From Chlamydia pecorum E58 (GTDB taxonomy: Bacteria; Chlamydiota; Chlamydiia; Chlamydiales; Chlamydiaceae): DNA of 64,000 nucleotides. The translations under genes were made by a program, and so were the position numbers. The stretch spans positions 62,001 to 126,000 of the forward strand of contig NC_015408.1 in the NCBI RefSeq assembly GCF_000204135.1, given 5' to 3'. Of the stretch, positions 26,204 through 35,201 are shown piece after piece (position 1 is the stretch's first letter; every line of letters begins with the position of its first letter). The notes under the pieces are model-generated. The model was given only the letters and a program-made list of their open reading frames with translations. It was not told the DNA's origin and made no database searches.

Positions 26204-26297
26204 TATTTTCCCAGAAAATCCCTTACCTCCTGACACTCTAAAAAACAAACTGCAGACTTCAGATTAAAATTAGAAACTGAGAGGTGAAAGAAAGACC

Positions 26298-26369
26298 CTG
26301 GGGTGGAAGGATTCGAACCTCCGATGCGCGGTACCAAAAACCGCTGCCTTACCGCTTGGCCACACCCCA
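26298..26369 (-). tRNA. tRNA-Gln (anticodon TTG)
   Basis: A 72-nt cloverleaf on the minus strand. The acceptor stem TGGGGTG pairs with CACCCCA, with G as discriminator. The D arm has GCCAAGCGGTAAGGC, the anticodon stem GCGGT/ACCGC encloses the loop TTTTGGT, giving anticodon TTG, and the T arm has GGTTCGAATCC. CCA is not encoded (GGG follows), so the 3' end must be added by a CCA enzyme. Chlamydiae are known to charge this tRNA indirectly through Glu-tRNA-Gln and GatCAB. Confidence 0.96.
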
Positions 26370-26514
26370 ATAATAAAAAAGAACAAGATCCCAGTTTATC
26401 GAAACCGGTGTTTTTGAAAATAAGAAAATCTCAAAAATAGCGCTTTTTTTTTTAATCTTGAGCTTTTACGTCTTCACTTGATATGGGGGATTTAGATTTA
26501 TCAGGAGAATCTTT
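26370..26514. other. Gap between tRNA-Gln and glgA
   Basis: A 145-bp divergent gap. TTGAGC (26458-26463), 17 bp, ATATGG (26481-26486) is a weak promoter candidate for glgA on the plus strand. AGGAG 7 nt before the glgA ATG is a clear ribosome site. A poly-T run (about 26445-26453) precedes it. Nothing else is evident. Confidence 0.35.
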
Positions 26515-27945
26515 ATGAGAATCCTTCATACTGCTGTCGAATTTGCTCCTATAACCAAAGCTGGAGGATTAGGAGATATGGTCTCCAGTCTCTCCTTAGC
26601 TCTAGCTAAATATCATGAAGTTGAAGTTCTTATTCCAGACTACCCTTTAATCTTTGGGGATCTTAATCTTCCTATTCTCTCCAAACGCTCTTTTTTCTAT
26701 ACTTTTCTTGGAAAACAACATGCCTCCACAGTTACTTACAAATATGAAAATCTAGCCCTCTCTGTGATCAGGTTAGACTCACAGATCGAACTATTCTCTA
26801 CTCCTAAGATTTACTCACATGACGATACCATGCGCTTCACAGCACTTTCTGCTGCCTGTGCTGCCTATATTCATGACATCCCCCCTGTAGATATTGTACA
26901 CTTCCATGACTGGCATCTCGGTCTTCTCCCCGGGCTTTTGAAACATCCCGACAGTCCCTATTATCCTAAAATTGTTTTTACCATTCATAATTTCTGCTAT
27001 CGAGGCTATTGCTCTACTAAACTGCTTTCTGAAACCAAAATCGATAATTTTCATTTGAGCAATTATCAACTCTTCCGCGATCCCCAAACCTCGGTTATGA
27101 TGAAAGGTGGGCTCTACTGCTCAGATGCAATTACGACAGTATCACCAACATATGCTCAAGAAATGATGAATGAGTATTCTGACCCAGAAATCCACGATGC
27201 TCTATCTACAAGAAGCTCCGTCTTTTTCGGCATTCTTAATGGCATAGATGACCGCACCTGGAATCCAGAAACGGATCCTCACCTCTCTGAAAATTACGAT
27301 AAAAGCTTACTTAGAGAGCCTGACCTTCTATTTATGAAAAAGGAGAAAAATAAAGCAGCCTTATATGAAAGGTTAGGGCTGGAGCTTAACTATTCCCCTT
27401 TAATGTGTATTATTTCTCGGATTGTTGAACAAAAAGGTCCTGAGTTTATGAAAGAAGCCATTCTCCATGCTATGGAAAATGCGTATGCTCTCATTATCAT
27501 TGGCACCTGTTATAATGAAGAAATTTTCAAGCAATTTTCTAATTTACAAGAATCTCTAGCAACATCCTGCAACATTAGAATTGTTTTAGATTACAACCCT
27601 TCTCTTGCATGTCTTACCTACGCTGCTTCCGATATGATCTGCATCCCTTCGTATACAGAGCCTTGCGGGTTAACCCAGCTTATTGCCATGCGCTATGGCA
27701 CCGTTCCCTTAGTACGCAAGACTGGAGGCCTGGCAGACACAGTATTCCCCGGAGTAAATGGATTTACATTTACCCAAACGGATAACTTCAATGAATTTCG
27801 TGCGATGCTAAGTGAAGCACTTACAACCTACCGCTATGAACCAGACACATGGTTAAATTTAATAGAAGAGGGAATGTTGCGTCTTTCTGGGCTCGACCTT
27901 ATGGCAAAGCATTATAAAGAGCTTTATCTCTCCTTACTTTCTTGA
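26515..27945 (+). CDS. glgA: Glycogen synthase (ADP-glucose)
   Basis: Extends alpha-1,4-glucan from ADP-glucose. The 476 aa fit bacterial GlgA (GT5, GT-B fold). The N-terminal ADP-glucose site KAGGLGDMVSSL lies at residues 18-29. VDIVHFHDWHLGLLPGLL is near residue 125. The C-terminal domain has ISRIVEQKGPEF near residue 300 and the catalytic Glu-containing EPCGLTQLIAMRYGTVPLV near residue 383, followed by TGGLADTV. The start has an AGGAG ribosome site. The 3' end overlaps convergent pgsA by 22 nt. C. trachomatis GlgA is reported to be secreted by the bacterium; no Sec signal is visible here. Confidence 0.96.
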   Translation: MRILHTAVEFAPITKAGGLGDMVSSLSLALAKYHEVEVLIPDYPLIFGDLNLPILSKRSFFYTFLGKQHASTVTYKYENLALSVIRLDSQIELFSTPKIYSHDDTMRFTALSAACAAYIHDIPPVDIVHFHDWHLGLLPGLLKHPDSPYYPKIVFTIHNFCYRGYCSTKLLSETKIDNFHLSNYQLFRDPQTSVMMKGGLYCSDAITTVSPTYAQEMMNEYSDPEIHDALSTRSSVFFGILNGIDDRTWNPETDPHLSENYDKSLLREPDLLFMKKEKNKAALYERLGLELNYSPLMCIISRIVEQKGPEFMKEAILHAMENAYALIIIGTCYNEEIFKQFSNLQESLATSCNIRIVLDYNPSLACLTYAASDMICIPSYTEPCGLTQLIAMRYGTVPLVRKTGGLADTVFPGVNGFTFTQTDNFNEFRAMLSEALTTYRYEPDTWLNLIEEGMLRLSGLDLMAKHYKELYLSLLS

Positions 27946-28544
27946 TCTAAGCCACTGGAAGATTTTGGCCTTTGCAACAAAAAATTTTTATTTATCCAAA
28001 AATATTCTACTCCAGAGCCTACAGAATAGATCGCGACAATTGAGACAACAATAGAGGCGAATAACTCCAATCCATTATCAGAAAGAGCCCCTAAAGAGTG
28101 AGGAATCATAGCAAAGATAATAAGGAAAAAACTTATCGCTTGTAATATAGCTTTTATTTTCCCGCTTGTTCTTGCAGCCACCACTACACCACGAAACGCA
28201 CATACTGTGCGTAACGTACTAATTACAGAGTCTCGTGCGAGAAAAATAAATACTAAAATCAGGGGAAGGTTCACTGGAGGTTGGGTGAAAGTAAGATATA
28301 GGGACGTCCTATAAATTCCATCCGCCATGGGGTCTAATAGCTTTCCTAAATCTGTAACCTGTGAAAACTTTCTTGCAACGTATCCATCTACAGCGTCTGT
28401 AAGCTCAGAAACAATGAGCAAAGACAAAAGAACATAAGGAAGCACCACTTGAGAAATCCCAAACCACAGCCCTTTTAAGTATAAAATCATAAAAATTGGT
28501 GATATAAACAGCCGGGAAACAGTCAAATAATTAGGCAGTCCCAC
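27924..28544 (-). CDS. pgsA: CDP-diacylglycerol--glycerol-3-phosphate 3-phosphatidyltransferase
   Basis: Makes phosphatidylglycerophosphate, the precursor of phosphatidylglycerol, in the inner membrane. The 206-aa protein has about five to six hydrophobic segments. The CDP-alcohol phosphotransferase signature is complete: DGYVARKFSQVTDLGKLLD with the final Asp of DPMAD, near residues 55-80. The start is GTG at 28544, supported by AGGGG 6 nt upstream. It is convergent with glgA (22-nt overlap). It belongs functionally with plsB, plsC and plsX in this window. Confidence 0.93.
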   Translation of the reverse strand: MGLPNYLTVSRLFISPIFMILYLKGLWFGISQVVLPYVLLSLLIVSELTDAVDGYVARKFSQVTDLGKLLDPMADGIYRTSLYLTFTQPPVNLPLILVFIFLARDSVISTLRTVCAFRGVVVAARTSGKIKAILQAISFFLIIFAMIPHSLGALSDNGLELFASIVVSIVAIYSVGSGVEYFWINKNFLLQRPKSSSGLDQESKER

Positions 28545-28826
28545 CCTTTGCCCCTACGGTCACAAATTATTCTAATAGAGTCTTCCAAGATCCCTAATGA
28601 TAACGTTAAATGGAATAATATTACATCGCAAGTATGGAATTTCTTTAGACTAAAAATTAAGAGCTCTCTTACCCATTAAAGACTTTTCCCCTACCTTTCT
28701 CTAAGTATTGTTTGTTTTTCTTCCCATATGATATTGTCGTGTTTCCAATAGTGAAGTTTCCCTTAAAATTAAAGCTACTTTCGCTATGTCTAATAAACAA
28801 ACCTATTTGGATTCGGAGTCAATAAC

Positions 28827-31800
28827 ATGTCATCTTGTCCTCTAACTTTACAATCTATGATTGCTACAATCCTGCAATTTTGGAGTGAACAAGGATGTGT
28901 TATACACCAAGGTTATGATCTTGAAGTCGGAGCCGGGACATTTAACCCCGCGACATTTCTTCGTGCACTAGGACCCGAGCCTTATAAAACAGCCTATGTT
29001 GAGCCTTCACGACGTCCCCAAGATGGTCGCTACGGAATACACCCAAATCGCTTGCAAAACTATCACCAACTCCAAGTGATCCTCAAGCCCGTCCCAGAGA
29101 ATTTTTTAACTCTATATACAGAATCCCTGCGTGCTATTGGCCTAGATCTTTGTGAACATGACATCCGTTTTGTCCATGATGACTGGGAAAATCCCACTAT
29201 TGGTGCTTGGGGTTTAGGTTGGGAAGTATGGTTAAACGGCATGGAAATTACCCAACTTACCTACTTTCAAGCCATTGGCAGCAAACCTCTAAATACAATT
29301 AGTGGTGAGGTAACTTATGGGATTGAGAGAGTTGCGATGTACCTGCAAAAGAAAGACTCAGTCTATGATATTTTATGGAATGACGAGCTTACCTATGGGC
29401 AGATTGTCAAGGAGTCAGAGAAAGCTTGGAGCCAGTATAATTTTGACACAGCAAATGTGCAGATGTGGCTTAAGCACTTCGAAGATTTTTCAGAAGAAGC
29501 TTTTGCAACCTTAGAGAAGGGTCTTCCTATTCCTGCGTATGACTTTGTGATCAAAGCATCCCATGCATTTAATATTCTCGATGCTCGTGGGGTGATTTCC
29601 GTTACAGAACGCACGCGTTATATTTCTCGCATCCGGCAATTAGCACGCGCTGTTGCTGATCGCTATGTTGAATGGAGAGCCTCGTTAAACTATCCTCTCC
29701 TTAAGCCTTATTCAGCTCCAGCTTTAGAAAAAAGCTCTTCTTCTTTACCAAAACTCTCTTCCCCGGAAGATTTCTTGTTGGAGATTGGCTCTGAGGAACT
29801 TCCTGCGAAGTTTGTCCCCATAGGGATTCAACAGTTAGAGTCTTTAATAACTAAGCTTTTAGAAAGTTATCGCATTCCATATGAAAAACTCGAGGTATTT
29901 GGCTCTCCACGGAGACTTGCAGTACTGATTCATAAGCTAACTCCTATAACTACACAGAAAGCCTCAGAAAAAAAAGGCCCACCTATAGCCTCCTTATTTA
30001 CAGAAAGTGGTGAAGTTTCCTCTCAAGGGCAACAATTTTTTTCTGCACAACATGTGGTCCTCTCTCATCGCGAAGAGCTCTCACAGCACACACAATTTGC
30101 TATCCGTGTGATTAACCAGGTAGAGTACTTATTTTTCCTAACTCCTGAGACCTCGATAGAAACTGCAAAGATTCTCACAGAAGAGCTTCCCAAGCTAATT
30201 CATACTATGAAATTCCCTAAAAAGATGATTTGGGATATGAGCGGAGTAGAATATGCTCGCCCCATCCGCTGGTTAGTAGCACTTTATGGTAATGATATTC
30301 TTCCTTTAACTATAGGAAGCATTTCTGCCTCTAGAAACACTCAGGGCCATCGGCAACTTGATCCTAGGACTCTTTCTATTTCTTCTCCTAAGGACTATCT
30401 TGATACACTTAGAAGCGCTTGTGTTATTGTTTCCCAAAAAGAACGCCAAGAAATTATAGAACATGGTCTTCGAGCTCATAGTTCTCCCACGATTACTCCC
30501 ATAATGGATTCCCAGCTGATCGAAGAAACTGTTTTCCTTACGGAGCATCCTTTTGTTACCTGCGGGAAATTCTCTTCTACCTTCTGTTCAGTCCCTAAGG
30601 AGCTTCTTGTTGCAGAGATGATCCAACACCAACGCTATTTCCCTACGCAAGACACTACAGGAGCAATCACTAACTCCTTTGTTTTTGTCACAGATAATTC
30701 TCCTAACGACGTCATTATAGAAGGAAATGAAAAAGCACTAACGCCTAGACTTACAGATGGGGCGTTTCTATTTAATCAAGATTTACAGACTCCATTGGAA
30801 ACATTTGTGGATAAGCTGAATTCTGTGACGTATTTTGACGCCTTAGGCTCGTTGTACGATAAAATAGAACGTTTAAAAGCTCATAAGGAGATACTCTTCC
30901 CCCTATTACCCTTAGGAGACTCCGAAGACTTAAATATCGCCATACGTTATTGTAAAATTGACTTAGTTTCTTCTGTAGTCTTCGAATTCCCCGAGCTGCA
31001 GGGAATTATGGGAGAGTATTACCTGAAACATGCGCAACTTCCAGTTACTGCAGCGAAGGCTGTCAGAGAACATTTACGCCACATAACTCTAGGCCAAACG
31101 ATCTCTCCTACGGGAACATTACTTTCCCTTTTAGATCGATTTGACAACATCATCTCATGCTTTATTCTTAACCTTAAACCGACCTCTTCTCATGATCCCT
31201 ATGCTTTGCGGCGCCAATCCCTAGAGATTATAACCTTGCTATCTTCTTTAGAGTTTTCTATAGATTTATCTGCCCTATTTAACAAATTGATTGAGAACTT
31301 CCCTAAAGAACTTCCTATAGGCCTTTGGGACAAACGAGCAATTATAGAGCAGATCATTTCCTTTATTGGAGGTAGGCTAAGGACGTTCTTGACTTCCTTA
31401 GGTTTTAGTAAAGACATTATCGCGACAGTATTTTTAGAGTCTTCGCTACATAATCCTATTGCCATTATTCATGCTGCAACAGCCATACAACAATTCAAAC
31501 AAGACCAGCCAGAAGCTTTAAGAAACATCATAGAAACTCATAATCGCCTAAAAAAAATCCTCGCTTCCTTACAACTGAACACGATCGCTATAACCCATAT
31601 CATAGGAGAACAACCTGACGAGATTTTTAAAAGTATCTTAAATCAATTTCCAGAGCTTCCTAAAAATCCCTTGCCTAAAGAGCTCTTTGCATATTTGCTC
31701 TCTCTTGATCAGCTCTCTGTAGCTATTCAGAACTTCTTAAATGAGGTGCATGTAGCCTGTGATGACGAAACTTTAAGGAGCTTTAGGATTTCCTTACTTG

Positions 31801-31853
31801 TACAGGCCCTTGAGAAATTTTCAGGGTACCAATGGGAAGCTTTGCACGTGTAG
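28827..31853 (+). CDS. glyQS: Glycyl-tRNA synthetase, fused alpha and beta subunits
   Basis: Charges tRNA-Gly. Most bacteria with the alpha2-beta2 type encode the subunits separately; here one 1008-aa chain carries both. Residues about 1-295 are the alpha catalytic part ([40 protein letters not shown]). After a Ser/Pro-rich linker ([14 protein letters not shown]) the beta part starts with [14 protein letters not shown] near residue 315 and runs to the C-terminus, with the metal-dependent-hydrolase-like region [14 protein letters not shown] near residue 785. The fusion is a known chlamydial trait. GGAG 8 nt before the ATG supports the start. A hairpin directly after the stop could be its terminator. 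Confidence 0.96.
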   Translation: MSSCPLTLQSMIATILQFWSEQGCVIHQGYDLEVGAGTFNPATFLRALGPEPYKTAYVEPSRRPQDGRYGIHPNRLQNYHQLQVILKPVPENFLTLYTESLRAIGLDLCEHDIRFVHDDWENPTIGAWGLGWEVWLNGMEITQLTYFQAIGSKPLNTISGEVTYGIERVAMYLQKKDSVYDILWNDELTYGQIVKESEKAWSQYNFDTANVQMWLKHFEDFSEEAFATLEKGLPIPAYDFVIKASHAFNILDARGVISVTERTRYISRIRQLARAVADRYVEWRASLNYPLLKPYSAPALEKSSSSLPKLSSPEDFLLEIGSEELPAKFVPIGIQQLESLITKLLESYRIPYEKLEVFGSPRRLAVLIHKLTPITTQKASEKKGPPIASLFTESGEVSSQGQQFFSAQHVVLSHREELSQHTQFAIRVINQVEYLFFLTPETSIETAKILTEELPKLIHTMKFPKKMIWDMSGVEYARPIRWLVALYGNDILPLTIGSISASRNTQGHRQLDPRTLSISSPKDYLDTLRSACVIVSQKERQEIIEHGLRAHSSPTITPIMDSQLIEETVFLTEHPFVTCGKFSSTFCSVPKELLVAEMIQHQRYFPTQDTTGAITNSFVFVTDNSPNDVIIEGNEKALTPRLTDGAFLFNQDLQTPLETFVDKLNSVTYFDALGSLYDKIERLKAHKEILFPLLPLGDSEDLNIAIRYCKIDLVSSVVFEFPELQGIMGEYYLKHAQLPVTAAKAVREHLRHITLGQTISPTGTLLSLLDRFDNIISCFILNLKPTSSHDPYALRRQSLEIITLLSSLEFSIDLSALFNKLIENFPKELPIGLWDKRAIIEQIISFIGGRLRTFLTSLGFSKDIIATVFLESSLHNPIAIIHAATAIQQFKQDQPEALRNIIETHNRLKKILASLQLNTIAITHIIGEQPDEIFKSILNQFPELPKNPLPKELFAYLLSLDQLSVAIQNFLNEVHVACDDETLRSFRISLLVQALEKFSGYQWEALHV

Positions 31854-31854
31854 T

Positions 31855-31882
31855 CAAAGCTTCCTAAAAGGATTCTTTGTTT
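31855..31882 (+). terminator. Possible terminator after glyQS
   Basis: CAAAG (31855-31859) pairs with CTTTG (31875-31879) and an inner TCCT pairs with AGGA around an AAA loop, with a 2x2 internal mismatch. TTTATT follows. It starts 1 nt after the glyQS stop. The short U-tract makes it a moderate call. Confidence 0.45.
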
Positions 31883-32002
31883 ATTATACTATAATGTATA
31901 TCTCTAACAGACGGCTTTCTAAAGCTGCATTGTTATGATAAGAATATTCTCATAAGCATGTGCCACAAAAATTTTAAAAGAAAAAACTGTGCTAAGAACC
32001 CT

Positions 32003-32026
32003 TTAGGTTTCCTTAAGGAAACCTAA
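32003..32026. repeat. 24-bp perfect palindrome between convergent genes
   Basis: TTAGGTTTCC (32003-32012) and GGAAACCTAA (32017-32026) flank TTAA; the whole 24 bp is self-complementary. It lies 18 nt past the stop of the minus-strand secreted-protein gene and about 150 nt past glyQS, so it could form a strong hairpin at both transcript ends. No immediate U-tract is present, though a run of six T follows about 17 nt later on the minus strand. Confidence 0.5.
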
Positions 32027-32044
32027 GAGATAGAGAAGAAATTA

Positions 32045-32497
32045 TCAAGAATCCTCTAAAGAAAGAATATCCACAACGCTTGCTTCACCATTCTCCAGAA
32101 GTTCTATACTAACTAAACACGAAGGAGGAAAGGCTACTTCAGGAAAAAGGCTTTTAAAATCTTTAATGTTTTTCACAACTTCACTGAGTGACTCATTATT
32201 TTCTGGAATCATCACCACAATAGTCGCCACATCTTTGAAGAAATTATATAGAGAGCTTGCTACCTCGTACCAATACACGACCCTCTCTTGATCATCCCCT
32301 TCGCTTAGAAATACGAAGATCAACTCTTTCCCTAAACATTTGGCTTCTTCCAAGCCCTCCTGATACTTATGATAAAACTGAGTTGCTTTTACTGAAGCAT
32401 CCTTCTCTATTAAAGAGACTGAAGACACCTCATTCGCTTGAGACATACTGGGAAAGATCAATAGCAATGCAAAAAAGATACACCTTATAGCACGCAT
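32045..32497 (-). CDS. Exported thioredoxin-fold-like protein without CxxC
   Basis: A 150-aa protein with a clear Sec signal (MRAIRCIFFALLLIFPSMSQA, cleavage near residue 21). The mature part has the layout of thioredoxin-7/DsbD-tail proteins: YQEGLEEAKCLGKELIFVFL matches the pattern at the start of the two longer thioredoxin-like genes at 41.8 and 46.4 kb, then a helix, a second strand VATIVVMIP and a cis-Pro-like FPPSCLVS near residue 127. There is no CxxC where the active site should be, so redox activity is unlikely. AAGGAG 8 nt before the ATG supports the start. It corresponds by position to C. trachomatis CT795, which I recall as a secreted protein of unknown function. Confidence 0.7.
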   Translation of the reverse strand: MRAIRCIFFALLLIFPSMSQANEVSSVSLIEKDASVKATQFYHKYQEGLEEAKCLGKELIFVFLSEGDDQERVVYWYEVASSLYNFFKDVATIVVMIPENNESLSEVVKNIKDFKSLFPEVAFPPSCLVSIELLENGEASVVDILSLEDS

Positions 32498-32748
32498 AAT
32501 AAAAACTCCTTAACCTCTATAAAAACCGGTAAAGGATAACCTAAGATAATCTTTAAAAGATACTTTCGTTTTTATATTTCTCAAAAAACGAATGATAAAG
32601 TTAAAGCTGGTATAAAAAGTTTTATTTATAGAACTAGAAAGGTGTGAGAACCATTAAGACAAAAAAATTCTACTACCTTTGATAATCTAGAGACCTAAGA
32701 GACGATTGTTCTTACAGCCTTCTCTTAAGAAGATCTGAGAGACGATAT

Positions 32749-33015
32749 TTAAATAATATCGTTGCGAGCAAGGAGATACTCCAATTCCAGCCATTGTTGA
32801 GCCTGCCACCCATGCACTAAAGAAGGAGCTCCGAAACCGTACCCTAGAGCCTCAATAACAGTGTGTGTTTTTTCAGATAGAGCCAGCGTTTTTAAAGCTG
32901 AAACTCCCATAACTTCGGAGACTAAAAATCCATGGGAGCGGGAAGGAGAACTTAACATGCTTCCACAGCATAGTGCCAAAACTACTAAAGTCGCAAAAAA
33001 CTTTAAAAACCTCAT
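32749..33015 (-). CDS. Small exported protein of unknown function (88 aa)
   Basis: Not recognised. The 88-aa product has a basic then hydrophobic N-terminus (MRFLKFFATLVVLALCCGSML), a typical Sec signal with cleavage near residue 22-24. The two cysteines in the signal do not form a proper lipobox. The mature part of about 65 residues contains YGFGAPSLVHGWQAQQWLE. A good ribosome site (AAGGA, 8 nt from the ATG) and a TATAAA upstream at 33051-33056 support a real gene. It is on the dnaG strand, 101 nt downstream of the dnaG stop. A 7-bp AT inverted repeat (32743-32761) covers its stop codon. Confidence 0.6.
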   Translation of the reverse strand: MRFLKFFATLVVLALCCGSMLSSPSRSHGFLVSEVMGVSALKTLALSEKTHTVIEALGYGFGAPSLVHGWQAQQWLELEYLLARNDII

Positions 33016-33116
33016 AAAAGCTATCCTTAAAAACTAAAATCAAGAAGTATTTTATAATAATTTTATTAATTATTCAATTCTTGAGAAAATTAATAAGAAT
33101 TTTAATAAAAGTTAAG

Positions 33117-34916
33117 TTATTGCAAAGAGGTTTCAGAGTCAGGATAGAGGAGATCTATTTTTTCTTTATCTTTACAAATCTGCACATAATTCTCCAAAAC
33201 AGAAAGTTTTTCTCCTGAAGCTAAGGCCATAGATTTCACCGAAGAAAGGTTTTTGTCTCTCCACAATCTATCTGATAGTTTCCTTAGAGCGTTTAGGAAG
33301 ATTGTACTAAGAATCTCTGTATTTATACGCCGCTTCGTTAATAAGTCGATAATCTTAGGATCTGAAAGTTCTGCAAGAGCTTCTTCTAAGGAGGCATTTT
33401 TCTTCTGTGTCTCATAATATGAGATTAGAAAAGCAAAGAGTCTCTTACATTCTGGATGCTTGAAATCACTAGGGGAAAAGTAATACTGTGCTGTATAGGG
33501 GATATAAAGATCCTCGGCTTTACAAAATAACATACACCGCAAAACATCTGTCTCTATGATCACATCAGAGTGAATTCTTGGGATTATTTGTGTTTTTGAA
33601 GAAGATGGTGGTGCTGAAGGGGAAAAGGTCCCAGCCTTCACCTGAGGTTGCGCTAAAGCAAAGACCATATCTTCTGGAATGGTCATCAAAGAGGCCAGTT
33701 GCTTCAGATGCTCATAGACAAGAACAGGGTTCCCCCAGCGCTTAATCTGTCTTACGATCTCTTCTACAACTAAAGCTTTTTCCTGGGGAGAGAAGTTCGG
33801 ATAGGCTTTAATTTTCTCCCCAATTAAAAACGCAAGATAATTTTCACTCTTCTCTAATAATTCAATCAAAGCAGAGTGTCCCCGAAGCATAAGAAAAGTA
33901 TCAGGATCTTCCCCATCAGGAAGCCTAGCAACGGAAACTGCCATACCTGCAACCTGACAGAGATCACCTACACGCAGGGCAGCTTTGTTTCCTGCTGCAT
34001 CGTTATCAAACAGTAGAAAAACTTTTAAAATCCCGAGTTTCTCTAGTTCTTTTACATGATCTTCAGTAAATGCCGTTCCCTGTACAGCTAAAGTGCAGTT
34101 AAATCCTGAATCAATCATCTGCAAACAATCTGCTTGCCCCTCTACTAGAATGACGCGTTTTTCCTTAGTAATTCTCCGCCGAGAACAGTGTAGCCCATAA
34201 AGAATCCGGGATTTTTTAAATAGTAGGGTTTCGGGAGTATTTACATACTTGCTTCCCTGCATGCCTTCTAAAAATTTCCTAGAGGAAAACCCTAAGGTAT
34301 GCCCTAAAGCATCGTGTATGGGGAAAATAATTCTACGAGAAAATAAAAACCAGTTGCCTCCAAAAAAACCTGATTCTTGCAGTTGTTTTTGTGTGATGTG
34401 TTTATCTTGCATTCCCTGAAGAAACACCTGCTGCTCAGGAGCATAGCCTAAATGAAAACGATCGATCACATCTGGTGAGATCCCACGTTGATATAAATAC
34501 CGTAATGCCTGTAGGCCTTCAGGAAGATGAAACAAACAGTAACGAAAAAATTTTTCTACTTCATAATTAATCCTTCGTAATTCTTCCTTTGCTCCTGAAG
34601 AACTGGAAACTCTTGCTTCCTTAGAAGCAACTTCAAGCTCTACATGGAATCTCTTTGCTAAAACCAATACAGCTTCAGTAAATGAATAGCCCAAGTATTG
34701 CATCAAAAAACTGATGGCATCACCATGGGCTCCGCAACCAAAGCAATGGTAATAAGCCCCCGTAGGGTTAACAATAAACGAAGGAGTTTTTTCTGTATGA
34801 AAGGGACAACATGCTTTGTAAGTTGCTCCGCTACGCTTTAGGTGGACATGCTCAGAAAGAACATCAACAATATCTATAGCATGCCTGAGATTCTCTAAGC
34901 TTTGCTCTGTATACAT
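33117..34916 (-). CDS. dnaG: DNA primase
   Basis: Synthesises RNA primers at the replication fork. The 599 aa fit the family. The CHC2 zinc finger uses Cys37, His40, Cys58 and Cys61 (CPFH, CFGC). YLYQRGISPDVIDRFHLGY starts the catalytic core, and the TOPRIM domain has VILVEGQADCL (near residue 255) and LLFDNDAAGNKAAL (near 303). The C-terminal helicase-binding region is less conserved, as usual. It is divergent from mutS across a 285-bp gap. In most bacteria dnaG is next to rpoD; here it is not, as is usual for chlamydiae. Confidence 0.96.
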   Translation of the reverse strand: MYTEQSLENLRHAIDIVDVLSEHVHLKRSGATYKACCPFHTEKTPSFIVNPTGAYYHCFGCGAHGDAISFLMQYLGYSFTEAVLVLAKRFHVELEVASKEARVSSSSGAKEELRRINYEVEKFFRYCLFHLPEGLQALRYLYQRGISPDVIDRFHLGYAPEQQVFLQGMQDKHITQKQLQESGFFGGNWFLFSRRIIFPIHDALGHTLGFSSRKFLEGMQGSKYVNTPETLLFKKSRILYGLHCSRRRITKEKRVILVEGQADCLQMIDSGFNCTLAVQGTAFTEDHVKELEKLGILKVFLLFDNDAAGNKAALRVGDLCQVAGMAVSVARLPDGEDPDTFLMLRGHSALIELLEKSENYLAFLIGEKIKAYPNFSPQEKALVVEEIVRQIKRWGNPVLVYEHLKQLASLMTIPEDMVFALAQPQVKAGTFSPSAPPSSSKTQIIPRIHSDVIIETDVLRCMLFCKAEDLYIPYTAQYYFSPSDFKHPECKRLFAFLISYYETQKKNASLEEALAELSDPKIIDLLTKRRINTEILSTIFLNALRKLSDRLWRDKNLSSVKSMALASGEKLSVLENYVQICKDKEKIDLLYPDSETSLQ

Positions 34917-35201
34917 AAATCTCTCTTGTGCATTTTGGTTATGCCATACTCCGAGTTTTTAAAGGAAGGAAACGCCACTTTGGTATTTTAGAAAGAGAAT
35001 CCCTAGAAATCCCTAGTCACCGCTTGATCCAGAAGAACAAATATTGTAAGCTTTCAGAGATAATCAGTACAACTTCTGCAAGCACTCAAAGGCCTATTTC
35101 ACGCCTAATAAATTTTTAAACGCTAGAGAACGATGAGAACTCAAGATAGCATACAATCCTGCTATTCACACCCAAACAATAAAGAATTTTCCAAATAGAT
35201 C
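34917..35201. other. 285-bp gap between dnaG and mutS
   Basis: A divergent gap that must contain both promoters. A GTG-started frame of 63 codons (34928-35119, plus strand) exists but has no ribosome site and no recognisable domain, so I do not call it a gene. The direct repeat AATCCCTAGAAATCCCTAG at about 34998-35016 is a local oddity. No convincing -35/-10 pair was found by eye. Confidence 0.3.

Noticed and set aside
34928..35119. 63-codon GTG-started frame between dnaG and mutS
   Set aside because: No ribosome site, no domain, and it overlaps the divergent promoter region. Conservation would be needed to revive it.
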